The notes under the pieces: generated by a model
Databases searched by the model: none
What the model saw: only the letters and a program-made list of their open reading frames with translations
What the model was told of the DNA's origin: nothing
In this document: positions 24,283 to 33,004 of the stretch, in pieces
Layout: each line of letters begins with the position of its first letter
Position numbering within the stretch: the first letter of the stretch is position 1
Source of the DNA: Pseudomonadota bacterium
GTDB taxonomy: Bacteria; Pseudomonadota; Alphaproteobacteria; Sphingomonadales; Sphingomonadaceae
NCBI GenBank assembly: GCA_023433445.1
Contig: JAEZCS010000160.1
Span: 1 to 45,668 of the forward strand
DNA: 45,668 bases
Reading direction: 5' to 3'
Program-made: the position numbers and the translations under genes

Positions 24283-24926
24283 GGGTAATGGCGCTGTTGG
24301 TGGCGCGCGATTTGAGGCAGGCGTGGCAAGCGGGGGGACTGTGGTTGCCTGTGGCCTTCCTGCTTCTGGTGGCGAGCCTGTATCCCTTTGCGGTCGGGCC
24401 GGACGCGACGCTGTTACGGCGGTCGGGTGGCGGGATGCTGTGGATCGCCGCGCTGTTGGCGAGCCTGTTGCCCGTCGACCGCCTGGTCGCGCCTGATCGG
24501 GACGCGGGGGTGCTTGACCAGATTGCGTTACGCGGCGTGGGCGACGAAATGGTGATGCTAGCGCGACTGATTGCACATTGGCTGGGTTTCGGCCCCGCGC
24601 TGATGATCGCGACCCTGCCCGCGAGCGCGCTGCTGAAGCTGGATGGCGCGACGATCTGGATGCTGGAACTGGGGCTGCTGATCGGCACGCCAGCGCTGGC
24701 GGCATTAGGGTTGCTGGTAGCGAGTCTGACCGCTGGACTGCGGTCGAGCGGGGCATTAGCGGGCCTGCTGGCGCTGCCGCTCGCGGTGCCGTTGCTGATA
24801 TTCGGCGCCGGAACATTGGGCGACGGCAGTGGAGCGGCGCTTAAGTTCCTGGGCGCGGCGTCGCTGCTGCTGGTTGCCATCACACCCTTCGCGGCGGGCG
24901 CTGCGATCAGGGCGGGGCGAGAATGA
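24279..24926 (+). CDS. ccmB: Heme exporter membrane subunit CcmB
   Basis: 215 residues with about six membrane helices, ending VAITPFAAGAAIRAGRE. Motifs include LVARDLRQAWQAGGLWL at the start, the LLPVDRLVAPDRDAGVLDQI segment near 60-80 and AVPLLIFGAGT near 170, characteristic of CcmB. The start is GTG 24279, overlapping the ccmA stop; ATG 24288 is possible. ccmC, ccmD and ccmE do not follow, so the ccm genes are split in this genome. Confidence 0.93.
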   Translation: MRVMALLVARDLRQAWQAGGLWLPVAFLLLVASLYPFAVGPDATLLRRSGGGMLWIAALLASLLPVDRLVAPDRDAGVLDQIALRGVGDEMVMLARLIAHWLGFGPALMIATLPASALLKLDGATIWMLELGLLIGTPALAALGLLVASLTAGLRSSGALAGLLALPLAVPLLIFGAGTLGDGSGAALKFLGAASLLLVAITPFAAGAAIRAGRE

Positions 24927-24930
24927 GCGA

Positions 24931-25821
24931 ATGATAGGCTTTGCCGCCTCGCTCTTGTTCGTCCTGATCTGGTCGACCGGTTTCATTGTCGCGCGCGGAA
25001 CGGTGCCGCACGGCGCTCCCGAACTGATCCTGAGCGCGCGCATGACCCTCACGGCGGTGCTGCTGGGATTTGTGGCGTGGCGTGCCGGGCAGAAGCTCCC
25101 CCGCGGCAAGCGACTGATGCTGCATCTGGCGGCAGGCGCGATGCTGCATGGGGTTTACCTGACCGTCAGCTGGTGGGCGGTGTATAATGGCATGCCCGCT
25201 GGCATCATGTCGTTGCTGGGGGCGCTGCAGCCGCTGATGGTGGCGGTGGCAAGCGCGTTCCTGCTGGGCGACCGCCTGCTTGCGCGCGGATGGGCGGGGC
25301 TGGCGATCGCCATTACGGGCGTGGCCTGCGTGCTGCTGCCCGCGATCGAAAGATCGGGCACGGGCGCGGTGCCGCTGCTGCCTGCGGTGGCGGGCTTGCT
25401 GTCCGTAATGGCGATGGCGGCGGGGACGCTGGTGCAGCGCGGTTCACTATCGGGCGATGGCATCTGGATTTCCGGTGCGGTCCAAAATGCAAGCGGGGCC
25501 GTCGTGGCGATCTCTGCTGCCTTGATTGCTGGGGAGACCCGCTGGGACGGCTCGCCGATCCTCTGGCTGGGGCTCGCCTGGTCCGTTCTCGGCCTGTCAG
25601 CGGGGGGCCTGTCACTGCTGGTGTGGCTCGTGCGGACGCAAGGTCCGACGCGCATGTCGATGCTGCTGCTGCTGGTCCCGCCGCTCGCTGCGGTGGAAGC
25701 CTGGCTGCTGTTTGGCGAGAAACTGGTACCGGTCCAGCTGACAGGCTTTGTGATGGCACTGACCGGAGTGCTGCTGGCCCGGTCGCAAGGCAAGCGGGAA
25801 ACGGTTACCGAGCCGGCTTAA
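24931..25821 (+). CDS. DMT-superfamily EamA transporter
   Basis: 296 residues from ATG 24931, four bases after ccmB. Ten membrane helices form two EamA repeats. The first opens LLFVLIWSTGFIVARG and the second starts near residue 150. Ends such as FVMALTGVLLARS are typical. These inner-membrane exporters carry metabolites such as amino acids; the substrate is unknown. Close spacing suggests it is read with ccmAB, although a heme link is not implied. Confidence 0.9.
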   Translation: MIGFAASLLFVLIWSTGFIVARGTVPHGAPELILSARMTLTAVLLGFVAWRAGQKLPRGKRLMLHLAAGAMLHGVYLTVSWWAVYNGMPAGIMSLLGALQPLMVAVASAFLLGDRLLARGWAGLAIAITGVACVLLPAIERSGTGAVPLLPAVAGLLSVMAMAAGTLVQRGSLSGDGIWISGAVQNASGAVVAISAALIAGETRWDGSPILWLGLAWSVLGLSAGGLSLLVWLVRTQGPTRMSMLLLLVPPLAAVEAWLLFGEKLVPVQLTGFVMALTGVLLARSQGKRETVTEPA

Positions 25822-25860
25822 AGACAGATTGATTTTCGGATCATTCGAAGGGGACAAGAG

Positions 25861-25886
25861 TCCTTCGGCAAGCTCCGAGCGAACGG
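25861..25886. repeat. Copy of a short dispersed intergenic repeat
   Basis: TCCTTCGGCAAGCTCCGAGC followed by GAACGG matches, with a few changes, the CCTTCGACAAGCTCAG-GCGAACGG sequence I know as a common intergenic repeat in sphingomonads. It lies in the gap between two convergent genes. A second, shorter copy in opposite orientation is at 35854-35870. Confidence 0.5.
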
Positions 25887-25951
25887 TGATAGCAATGCCC
25901 GCGCCTTGGCGGGGCGTGCCGCGCTGCTCGCTCGTAGCAGGCTCTCTGGCC

Positions 25952-26230
25952 TCAGACGTCCCGCAGCCGTTCATGATGACGGATCACCTCATCGATGATG
26001 AAGCGCAGGAATTTTTCCGTGAAATCGGGATCGAGATTGGCATCTGTGGCCAACTGACGCAGACGGCTGATCTGTCGCTCCTCCCGGCTCGGATCGGCGG
26101 GCGGCAACGCGCGGGTGGCTTTATATTCACCAACGGCCTGCGTGATCTTGAAGCGTTCCGCGAGCATGAACACCAGGGCGGCGTCGATGTTGTCGATGCT
26201 TTCGCGATACCGCTTTAAAGTGTCGTCCAC
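25952..26230 (-). CDS. Chorismate mutase (AroQ type)
   Basis: 92 residues from GTG 26230, which has GGAAGGGA close upstream; an in-frame ATG at 26269 (105 residues) has no good Shine-Dalgarno. The all-helical AroQ fold is clear: RYRESIDNIDAALVFMLAER (active-site Arg and helix 1), ITQAVGEYKA with catalytic Lys, and FIIDEVIRHHERL at the end. It converts chorismate to prephenate for Phe/Tyr synthesis. It is a stand-alone mutase divergent from the polyprenyl synthase; only about 100 bases hold both promoters. Confidence 0.88.
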   Translation of the reverse strand: MDDTLKRYRESIDNIDAALVFMLAERFKITQAVGEYKATRALPPADPSREERQISRLRQLATDANLDPDFTEKFLRFIIDEVIRHHERLRDV

Positions 26231-26334
26231 GCTCGTCCCTTCCGAATATCCGCGCGCTTTTTGCCCCATCCGCCGCTCTGTGCAAGCTATTCCCGCTTGC
26301 TATCTGCATTTTGCACCGCCACATGGGCCGGGTC

Positions 26335-27375
26335 ATGACCGCACCTGCCCACGGCCCCACCTCCGGCAATGTCCACCCCATCGGCGGCGCCAACGGCGCG
26401 CCTTCGCTGACCCCCATGATGGCGTTGGTCGCCGACGGCATGAACCATGTCAATGCGGTCATATTGGATCGGATGCAGTCGCGCATTCCGCTGATCCCCG
26501 AATTGGCGGGCCATCTGATCGCGGGCGGCGGCAAGCGGATGCGCCCGATGCTGACCCTGGCCTGCGCCCAGCTGGTCGGCTACGCCGGAAGCCGCCATTA
26601 CAAGCTCGCCGCAGCGGTAGAGTTCATCCACACTGCGACACTGCTGCATGACGATGTGGTTGATGGATCGGGCCTGCGCCGAGGCCGCAAGACCGCCAAT
26701 ATCATCTGGGGCAACAGCGCCAGCGTGCTGGTGGGTGACTTCCTCTTCTCCCGCGCCTTTGAACTGATGGTCGAGGCGGAATCGCTCAAGGTGCTGAAGA
26801 TCCTGTCGAACGCTTCGGCCGTCATTGCGGAGGGTGAGGTTAATCAGCTCACCGCCCAGCGCCGCATCGACACGAGCGAAGAGCAATATCTGGACATCAT
26901 CGGCGCCAAGACCGCCGCGCTGTTCGCCGCCGCATGCCGCATATCCGCCGTCGTCGCGGACCGCGACGAGGCCGAGGAAAAGGCGCTGGATGTTTACGGC
27001 CGCAATCTCGGCATCGCTTTCCAGCTGATCGATGACGCGATCGATTATGAATCCGACGGCGCGACGATGGGCAAGGACGCAGGCGACGATTTCCGCGATG
27101 GCAAGGTGACGCTGCCGGTGATCCTCGCTTATGCGCGTGGTTCCGAAGAGGACCGCGCTTTCTGGAAGCAGGCGATCGCAGGAAATCGGGTGAGCGACGA
27201 GGATCTGGCGCGAGCGACCGGCCTGCTGCGCAAGACCGGCGCCATCGACGACACGCTCGCACGGGCACGGCTTTATGGCCAGCGCGCCATTGATGCGCTG
27301 GGCCGGTTCGATACGGGCAAGGCAAAGGCAGCGCTGACCGAAGCCGTCGAATTCGCCATCGCCCGCGCCTATTGA
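26335..27375 (+). CDS. ispB: Polyprenyl diphosphate synthase (octaprenyl/decaprenyl, quinone side chain)
   Basis: 346 residues from ATG 26335; ATG 26323 is an alternative. Both aspartate-rich motifs of trans-prenyltransferases are present: LLHDDVVDGSGLRRG and QLIDDAIDYE, plus the GGGKRMRPML substrate site. Length and lineage suggest a long-chain synthase making the ubiquinone tail (Q10 in sphingomonads) rather than farnesyl diphosphate synthase. The symbol ispB is by analogy; chain length cannot be read reliably here. It shares a divergent promoter region with chorismate mutase, which supplies other products of the same chorismate branch point. Confidence 0.88.
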   Translation: MTAPAHGPTSGNVHPIGGANGAPSLTPMMALVADGMNHVNAVILDRMQSRIPLIPELAGHLIAGGGKRMRPMLTLACAQLVGYAGSRHYKLAAAVEFIHTATLLHDDVVDGSGLRRGRKTANIIWGNSASVLVGDFLFSRAFELMVEAESLKVLKILSNASAVIAEGEVNQLTAQRRIDTSEEQYLDIIGAKTAALFAAACRISAVVADRDEAEEKALDVYGRNLGIAFQLIDDAIDYESDGATMGKDAGDDFRDGKVTLPVILAYARGSEEDRAFWKQAIAGNRVSDEDLARATGLLRKTGAIDDTLARARLYGQRAIDALGRFDTGKAKAALTEAVEFAIARAY

Positions 27376-27458
27376 GGAACAGGCACGCGCCAATCGTATA
27401 GGCGTGCGAGTGCCCATAGTTCCGACCTGGGGCGCGGCAGAGGCTGAAGCGGACGCGC

Positions 27459-28244
27459 ATGGACATCATATTATCTCCTGAAACGCTGGCCTTTCTGATG
27501 ACGGCAGCTCTGATTGCCGGGTGCATCGACGCAATGGCTGGCGGCGGCGGGCTGATCTCCCTGCCTGCCCTGCTGGCGGCGGGCGTGCCGCCAGTTGCGG
27601 CCGTGGGCACCAACAAGCTGCAGTCCTCATTGGGCACCTTTGGCGCTTGCGTCGCCTATGCGCGCGCCGGGCACATGGATCTGAAGGCCTATCGCTGGCC
27701 GATCTTCGCGGCCTTCATCGGATCAGTGGGTGGTGCGTGGCTGCTGCAACGCGTCGATCCGGGGATATTGGCGGGATTGATGCCGGCGTTACTGATTGCG
27801 CTGGCAGGCTATTTCGCTTTCTCCCCCCGGATCAGCGAAATGGATCGGCACAGCCGGATGGGATTGGCAGGGCTAAGCCTGTTGATCGGCGCCATCGGCT
27901 TTTATGACGGCTTCTTTGGACCGGGGGCTGGGGCATTTTACGCGACCATTTTCCTGGCGCTGGGCGGACTGGGCCTGGTTCGCGCCACGGCTCAGACGAA
28001 GGCCGCCAATCTTGCCAGCAATGTCGCGGGCCTGCTGACGATGATCGCGGGGGGCCATGTCGTCTGGATCGCAGGCCTCGCCATGGCTGTCGGTAGCATC
28101 GCTGGGAGCCAGATAGGATCGCGCCTGGCCATGCGATTCGGCAGCAAGCTGATACGGCCGCTGTTGATCATCATGTCGCTGGGGCTGACCGCAAAGATGC
28201 TGCTCGACGCCAACAACCCTATCCACCAACTGCTTTTCGGGTAA
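27459..28244 (+). CDS. TSUP family transporter (second TauE/SafE paralogue)
   Basis: 261 residues, about eight helices. The family repeats are CIDAMAGGGGLISLPALL near residues 22-39 and FYDGFFGPGAGAFYATIF near 149-166, with VGTNKLQSSLGTFGA and ATAQTKAANLASNVAGLL following them. It belongs to the YfcA-like branch, different from the paralogue at 1163 in length and lacking its basic loop and its TIGR02186 partner. Substrate unknown. Confidence 0.9.
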   Translation: MDIILSPETLAFLMTAALIAGCIDAMAGGGGLISLPALLAAGVPPVAAVGTNKLQSSLGTFGACVAYARAGHMDLKAYRWPIFAAFIGSVGGAWLLQRVDPGILAGLMPALLIALAGYFAFSPRISEMDRHSRMGLAGLSLLIGAIGFYDGFFGPGAGAFYATIFLALGGLGLVRATAQTKAANLASNVAGLLTMIAGGHVVWIAGLAMAVGSIAGSQIGSRLAMRFGSKLIRPLLIIMSLGLTAKMLLDANNPIHQLLFG

Positions 28245-28335
28245 GGCCTCTCCTCATCGCTGCATGATGTGGTCGAGCATCTGACTTTCGCAGCAGGATT
28301 GCGCCGGATGCCGATTGCGGCGAGAGGAGCAAATC

Positions 28336-30783
28336 ATGAGCGCCGCCCTGCCCATCCACGATGTTCTCCCTCATCTGCTGAGTAGCCTGCGCGCCAGGAA
28401 CAGCGCAGTCCTGGTAGCGCCGCCCGGAGCGGGCAAGACGACAGCCGTCGCTCCCGCCTTGCTGGATGAGCCGTGGTGCACGGGGCAGGTGCTGCTGCTA
28501 TCGCCCCGCAGGCTGGCAGCGCGCGCGGCGGCTGAACGGATAGCGGAACTGATGGGCGGCGTGCCGGGCGGGATCGTCGGTTATGCCACGCGGATGGACA
28601 GCAAGCAGTCGGCCGCGACCCGCCTGCTCGTCCTCACTGAAGGGATTTTCGTCCGCCGGATCCAGGATGATCCGGAGCTTGCGGGCGTATCAGCTGTCCT
28701 GTTCGATGAAGTGCATGAGCGGAGTTTGGATAGCGACTTCGGGCTGGCGCTGGCTCTGGATGCGCAGGCGGCGCTGCGTCCTGACCTGCGCATCGTGCCG
28801 ATGTCGGCGACGCTGGACGGTGCGCGCTTTGCCGCGTTGCTGGACGATGCGCCGGTGCTGGAGCGCGAAGGACGCATTCAGCCGCTTGAACTGCGGCACA
28901 TCGGCCGCATGGCGGAAAAGCGGATTGAAGATGAGATGGCCGCGGCCGTGCGGCGGGCGCTGGCGGAAGAGGCGGAGGGCGACCTGCTCGCGTTCCTGCC
29001 CGGCGTGGCAGAGATTGAGCGAACGGCTGAGCGGCTGGAGGGGGTGAGCATCGAACTGCATCGGCTGCACGGCAGCCTGGACCCGGCAGCGCAGCGTGCC
29101 GCCATTCGCCCTTCGCGGGACGGGCGGCGCAAGGTGATCCTTGCCACGTCAATCGCTGAAACCAGCCTGACCATCGATGGGGTGAGGATCGTGATCGACT
29201 CCGGCCTTGCGCGACGGCCACGCTATGATCGGGCGGCGGGGGTGACGCGGCTGGTAACGGAGCGGGCGAGCCAGGCGGCTGCGACCCAACGCGCGGGGCG
29301 TGCGGCACGGCAGCGGCCGGGCGTCGCCTATCGCTTGTGGGAAGCGGCTGCTACGGCGGGGATGCCGCCTTTCGACCCGCCCGAAATATTGGAAAGCGAC
29401 CTTTCCAGCCTGCTGCTCGATTGCGCGCTGTGGGGGGTGAGCGACCCGGCCAGCCTGCGCTGGCTCGACCCACCGCCGCGTGCTGCCCTGGATGAGGCGC
29501 GCAAGCGGTTGACGGTGCTGGAGGCACTGGACGAGGATGGGCCGATAACGGTGCATGGAAGGGCACTGGCGCGGCTACCGGTGGAGCCGCGGATCGGGCA
29601 CATGCTGGTTCGCGCGGGCGAATTGGGGCTGGCCGAAGTAGCAGCGGAGGCCGCGGTGCTACTGGGAGAGCGTGGTATTGGCGGGCAGGACGTGGACCTG
29701 TCGCAACGGCGCCTGCGCTGGCGACGGGAAAGCGGCAAGAGGGCCGATGCGGCTCGCGCAATGGCCAAGCGCTGGGCCAAGCTGGTGGCGTCCACATCGA
29801 AAGCGGCGGCGGGCGAGCATGATGCGGGGCTATGTCTTGCGCTGGCCTTTCCTGACCGCTTGGCCAAGCGGCGATCCGCCGATGGTGCGGATTGGGCCAG
29901 CGTTGGCGGGCGCGGCTTCCGGCTGGATCCGCTGAGCCCACTCGCGCGAGAGGCGTGGCTTGCGGTGGGAGAGGTGCAGGGCAGCGCGGCCGGTGCGCGC
30001 ATCCTCTCTGCCGCACCCATCAGCGAAGCGGAAGTGCTGCGCCTCTTCAGTGGGCGAATAAAGGAGCATCGGACAGTGCGGTTCCGAGCCGACACCGGCG
30101 GCATCGAGGCTCTGCGCGAGAGGCGATTGGGCGCGGTGCGGCTGACGTCGGGATCGGATGACCGACCGGACGGGGATGCCGTCGTTGCGGCTTTGCTGGA
30201 GGGCGTCAGGCAGGGTGGGCTCGACATGCTGCCTTGGTCGGAAGCGGCGCGATCACTGCGGATGCGGGCGGGCTTTGCGGGCGTGGAGGCGTTGTCGGAT
30301 GCTTCGTTGCTGGCAACGCTCGACGATTGGCTGGCGCCGTTGCTCGCGGGAAAGCGGCGCTTGTCGGACATCGACCGGTCGCAACTGTCCGGCATTCTTG
30401 AGGGCCTGATCGGCTGGGATGGCAAGCAACAGCTGGACCGCCTGGCTCCTCCGGCATTTCAGTCGCCCGCCGGGAGCAGTCATGAGATCGACTATGCAGC
30501 CGAGGGAGGCCCTCGCGTAGAGCTTCGGGTGCAGGCATTGTTCGGCCTGGCCGAGCATCCGGTGGTCGGCAGCGAGCGCATTCCGCTGGTCCTGTCCCTC
30601 ACCTCGCCCGCAGGGCGGCCGATCCAGACGACTCGCGACCTGCCCGGTTTCTGGGCGGGAAGCTGGAGCGCGGTCGCAAAGGAGATGCGTGGACGCTATC
30701 CGCGGCACCCCTGGCCCGACGATCCAGCCGGCGCCGCAGCCACGCTCCGCACGAAACGTGCCGATGCCCGCGCCAAGCCTTGA
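28336..30783 (+). CDS. hrpB: ATP-dependent helicase HrpB
   Basis: 815 residues from ATG 28336, with GAGGAG upstream; the in-frame ATG at 28315 would place this Shine-Dalgarno inside the coding sequence. It is a DEAH/RHA-type helicase: Walker A APPGAGKTT near 31, DEVH at 124-127, MSATLDG, then TSIAETSLTIDGVRIVIDSG and QRAGRAARQRPG (motif VI). The HrpB-specific C-terminal domain holds HPWPDDPAGAAATL near the end. The cellular role of HrpB is poorly known. The complex I subunit gene follows 60 bases later. Confidence 0.94.
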   Translation: MSAALPIHDVLPHLLSSLRARNSAVLVAPPGAGKTTAVAPALLDEPWCTGQVLLLSPRRLAARAAAERIAELMGGVPGGIVGYATRMDSKQSAATRLLVLTEGIFVRRIQDDPELAGVSAVLFDEVHERSLDSDFGLALALDAQAALRPDLRIVPMSATLDGARFAALLDDAPVLEREGRIQPLELRHIGRMAEKRIEDEMAAAVRRALAEEAEGDLLAFLPGVAEIERTAERLEGVSIELHRLHGSLDPAAQRAAIRPSRDGRRKVILATSIAETSLTIDGVRIVIDSGLARRPRYDRAAGVTRLVTERASQAAATQRAGRAARQRPGVAYRLWEAAATAGMPPFDPPEILESDLSSLLLDCALWGVSDPASLRWLDPPPRAALDEARKRLTVLEALDEDGPITVHGRALARLPVEPRIGHMLVRAGELGLAEVAAEAAVLLGERGIGGQDVDLSQRRLRWRRESGKRADAARAMAKRWAKLVASTSKAAAGEHDAGLCLALAFPDRLAKRRSADGADWASVGGRGFRLDPLSPLAREAWLAVGEVQGSAAGARILSAAPISEAEVLRLFSGRIKEHRTVRFRADTGGIEALRERRLGAVRLTSGSDDRPDGDAVVAALLEGVRQGGLDMLPWSEAARSLRMRAGFAGVEALSDASLLATLDDWLAPLLAGKRRLSDIDRSQLSGILEGLIGWDGKQQLDRLAPPAFQSPAGSSHEIDYAAEGGPRVELRVQALFGLAEHPVVGSERIPLVLSLTSPAGRPIQTTRDLPGFWAGSWSAVAKEMRGRYPRHPWPDDPAGAAATLRTKRADARAKP

Positions 30784-30842
30784 CTTCCGGCCGCCCGCTG
30801 GTGCAACGGACGGATCGCCCTTCCCAGGAGTTTGACGCGATA

Positions 30843-31121
30843 ATGGCTGCGCGCATCTACCAAATTCAAAAGAACGCTCTCCAGTCCGGCAAGGCACGGA
30901 CCGATAAATGGGTTCTGGAATTTGCGCCGAGCGAGGCGAAGAAGCCGGACCCACTGACCGGCTGGGCCGGATCGGGTGATACGCAGAGCCAGGTGAAGCT
31001 GACCTTCCCTTCGCTGGACGCGGCGCGTGCCTATGCCGACAAATATGAGATCGGCTACACCTTCATTCCGACGCCGCCAAAGACGCTGAAGATTCAGGCA
31101 TACGCCGACAATTTCCGCTAA
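30843..31121 (+). CDS. NADH dehydrogenase accessory subunit (NDUFS4-like, ETC complex I conserved region)
   Basis: 92 residues from ATG 30843 (MAARIYQIQKNALQSGKART). The core KWVLEFAPSEAKKPDPLTGW, QVKLTFPSLDAARAYADKY and the Pro-rich end match PF04800, the alphaproteobacterial homologue of mitochondrial NDUFS4, which stabilises the NADH-binding arm of complex I. As in other alphaproteobacteria it is encoded away from the nuo operon. A weakly related hairpin-containing gap separates it from the acyl carrier protein. Confidence 0.92.
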   Translation: MAARIYQIQKNALQSGKARTDKWVLEFAPSEAKKPDPLTGWAGSGDTQSQVKLTFPSLDAARAYADKYEIGYTFIPTPPKTLKIQAYADNFR

Positions 31122-31141
31122 GCGCGCGCAAGGCAGCTCAT

Positions 31142-31218
31142 AATCGGGCGCGATGCTGCCCGATTGACGCCTTATTCCCTTGCCAAAGGGCGGGAGTTGG
31201 GGGCAAAAACCGCCCTTT
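31142..31218 (+). promoter_or_regulatory. Two tandem hairpins in the leader of the ACP-SPT operon
   Basis: Hairpin 1 is AATCGGGC (31142-31149)/GCCCGATT (31158-31165), a perfect 8-bp stem with an 8-base loop. Hairpin 2 is AAAGGGCGG (31185-31193)/CCGCCCTTT (31210-31218), perfect 9-bp with a 16-base loop, ending 23 bases before the ACP start. Hairpin 1 lacks a T run. TTGACG occurs at 31164-31169 in between. Attenuation or start-site control is possible but unproven. Confidence 0.5.
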
Positions 31219-31241
31219 CATGGGAAAGCTTTGAACAGATC

Positions 31242-31484
31242 ATGACGGATCGCCAGCAGATTTTCGACAGCATCGCCGCGCAGATCGCGCCTTTCAACAA
31301 GAAGGGCGTCGACCTCAGCGAAGCGACGACCTTCGCGGGCGACCTGGAGTGGGACAGCCTCACCGTCATGGATTTCGTTGCGGCGATCGAGGATGAGTTC
31401 GACATCATCATCACCATGAACATGCAGGCTGAGATCGAAAATATCGGTCAGCTTGTGGACGCTGTGGCGAAGTTGAAGGGCTGA
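31242..31484 (+). CDS. Acyl carrier protein of the sphingolipid pathway
   Basis: 80 residues from ATG 31242 (MTDRQQIFDSIAAQIAPF). The phosphopantetheine site is DLEWDSLTVMDF with Ser39, and helices II and III (AAIEDEFDIIITM) are typical. It differs from the housekeeping AcpP, whose motif is DSLD. Its position immediately before serine palmitoyltransferase is conserved in sphingomonads, and in Caulobacter a dedicated ACP delivers the acyl chain to SPT. This supports a role as acyl donor for sphingolipid base synthesis. Confidence 0.9.
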   Translation: MTDRQQIFDSIAAQIAPFNKKGVDLSEATTFAGDLEWDSLTVMDFVAAIEDEFDIIITMNMQAEIENIGQLVDAVAKLKG

Positions 31485-31617
31485 TCCAGCCTCACATCCG
31501 GTCGGATCGAACTGGTTTGGCTTTGCGCAGGACTGGCGATCGAGAAGACGGGGCAAGATTGCTCGACTGACGCATCTCGACTTGTTCGATGCTGCTCGAA
31601 CCCAAACGGAAATATAC

Positions 31618-32880
31618 ATGACTGACGCCGTAGAGACCGCAACCGACGCCCATACGCCCGCTGAAGTCGCCGGCGCACGCGACCTCTTTTCCAAATTTGA
31701 TGCGCTGATTGCCGAGCGCGAAGCGCTGCTGGCGACCGGCGTCCGAGACCCCTTCGCGATCGTCATGGACGAGGTGAAATCGCCCACTCAGGCAGTGATC
31801 AAGGGCAAGGACACGATCCTGCTTGGCACCTATAACTATATGGGCATGACTTTCGATCCCGATGTCGTTGCAGCGGGCAAGAAGGCGCTGGACGAATTCG
31901 GTGCGGGAACGACCGGCAGCCGCGTGCTCAACGGCACCTATCAGGGGCACAAGGAAGTCGAAGACGCGCTCCAGGAATTCTACGGCACATCGGGCGCCAT
32001 GGTCTTTTCGACTGGCTACCAAGCAAATCTTGGCATGATTTCGACGCTGGCCGGTAAGGGCGACTATGTCGTGCTGGACGCAGACAGCCACGCGTCCATC
32101 TATGACGGCTGCTTCCTTGGCGATGCTGACATCGTCCGGTTCCGCCACAACAGTGTCGAGGATCTGGACAAGCGCCTCGGCCGCCTGCCTGCTGATGCGC
32201 AGAAACTGGTGGTGCTGGAAGGCGTCTATTCGATGCTGGGCGACGTTGCCCCCCTGCCCGAGATGGTGGCTGCGGTGCGCAAGCATGCCAACTGCATGAT
32301 CCTGGTGGACGAAGCGCACGGCATGGGCTTTTTCGGCGCGAATGGCCGCGGTGTGTATGAAGAACAGGGCGTCGAGAAGGACGTCGATTTCGTTGTCGGC
32401 ACTTTCTCCAAGTCGGTCGGCACGGTGGGCGGCTTTTGCGTGTCGAACCACCCCAAGTTCGAAGTGCTGCGCCTTGTCTGCCGTCCCTATGTCTTTACCG
32501 CCTCGCTGCCGCCAAGCGTCGTCGCCACCGCCGCGACGTCCATCCGCAAGCTGATGCACGCAGGCGAGAAACGCGCACATCTGTGGAAGAACAGCCAGCG
32601 GTTACACAAAGGTCTTGCCGATCTTGGCTTCAAGCTGGGCACGGAAACGCCGCAGTCCGCGATCATCGCCGTCATCCTCACTGACCAGGCACAGGCGGTC
32701 GCGATGTGGCAGGCGCTTCTGGAACTGGGGCTATACGTCAACATGGCTCGTCCTCCGGCCACTCCGGCAGGGACCTTCCTCCTTCGGTGTTCGCTTTGCG
32801 CCGAACATAGCGACGAACAGGTCGGCCAGATCATCGGCATGTTCGAGGCGGCGGGCAAAGCCACGGGCGCTATCGCCTGA
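31618..32880 (+). CDS. spt: Serine palmitoyltransferase
   Basis: 420 residues, the same length as the characterised Sphingomonas paucimobilis enzyme. It condenses serine with a long acyl thioester to 3-ketosphinganine, the committed step of sphingolipid synthesis. This PLP fold-I alpha-oxoamine synthase is soluble, unlike the eukaryotic membrane form. Key residues are His158 in DSHAS (stacks on PLP), Asp231 and His234 in DEAHGMGFFG, Lys265 in TFSKSVGTVGG (Schiff base) and Arg378 in NMARPPATPAG (binds the serine carboxylate). Start ATG 31618 follows GGA. It lies 133 bases after the ACP gene. Confidence 0.96.
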   Translation: MTDAVETATDAHTPAEVAGARDLFSKFDALIAEREALLATGVRDPFAIVMDEVKSPTQAVIKGKDTILLGTYNYMGMTFDPDVVAAGKKALDEFGAGTTGSRVLNGTYQGHKEVEDALQEFYGTSGAMVFSTGYQANLGMISTLAGKGDYVVLDADSHASIYDGCFLGDADIVRFRHNSVEDLDKRLGRLPADAQKLVVLEGVYSMLGDVAPLPEMVAAVRKHANCMILVDEAHGMGFFGANGRGVYEEQGVEKDVDFVVGTFSKSVGTVGGFCVSNHPKFEVLRLVCRPYVFTASLPPSVVATAATSIRKLMHAGEKRAHLWKNSQRLHKGLADLGFKLGTETPQSAIIAVILTDQAQAVAMWQALLELGLYVNMARPPATPAGTFLLRCSLCAEHSDEQVGQIIGMFEAAGKATGAIA

Positions 32881-33004
32881 TCACGCGAGACTGGGGGCCG
32901 GCAAGGACGGCCGAGCGAGCGGGTGACAACATAGGTAATTGCCCGGGGCCTTTTTGTGCCTTGATATTTTCGCGGTTATGCTGTTCGTCTTAGATCAGGG
33001 GCTG

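Noticed and set aside
26287..27417. 376-codon open frame antisense to the polyprenyl synthase
   Set aside because: No start-site signal or domain; the plus-strand gene carries both Asp-rich motifs.
31492..32580. 362-codon open frame antisense to serine palmitoyltransferase
   Set aside because: The SPT frame is fully supported by catalytic residues and length; the antisense frame is His/Arg-rich and featureless.
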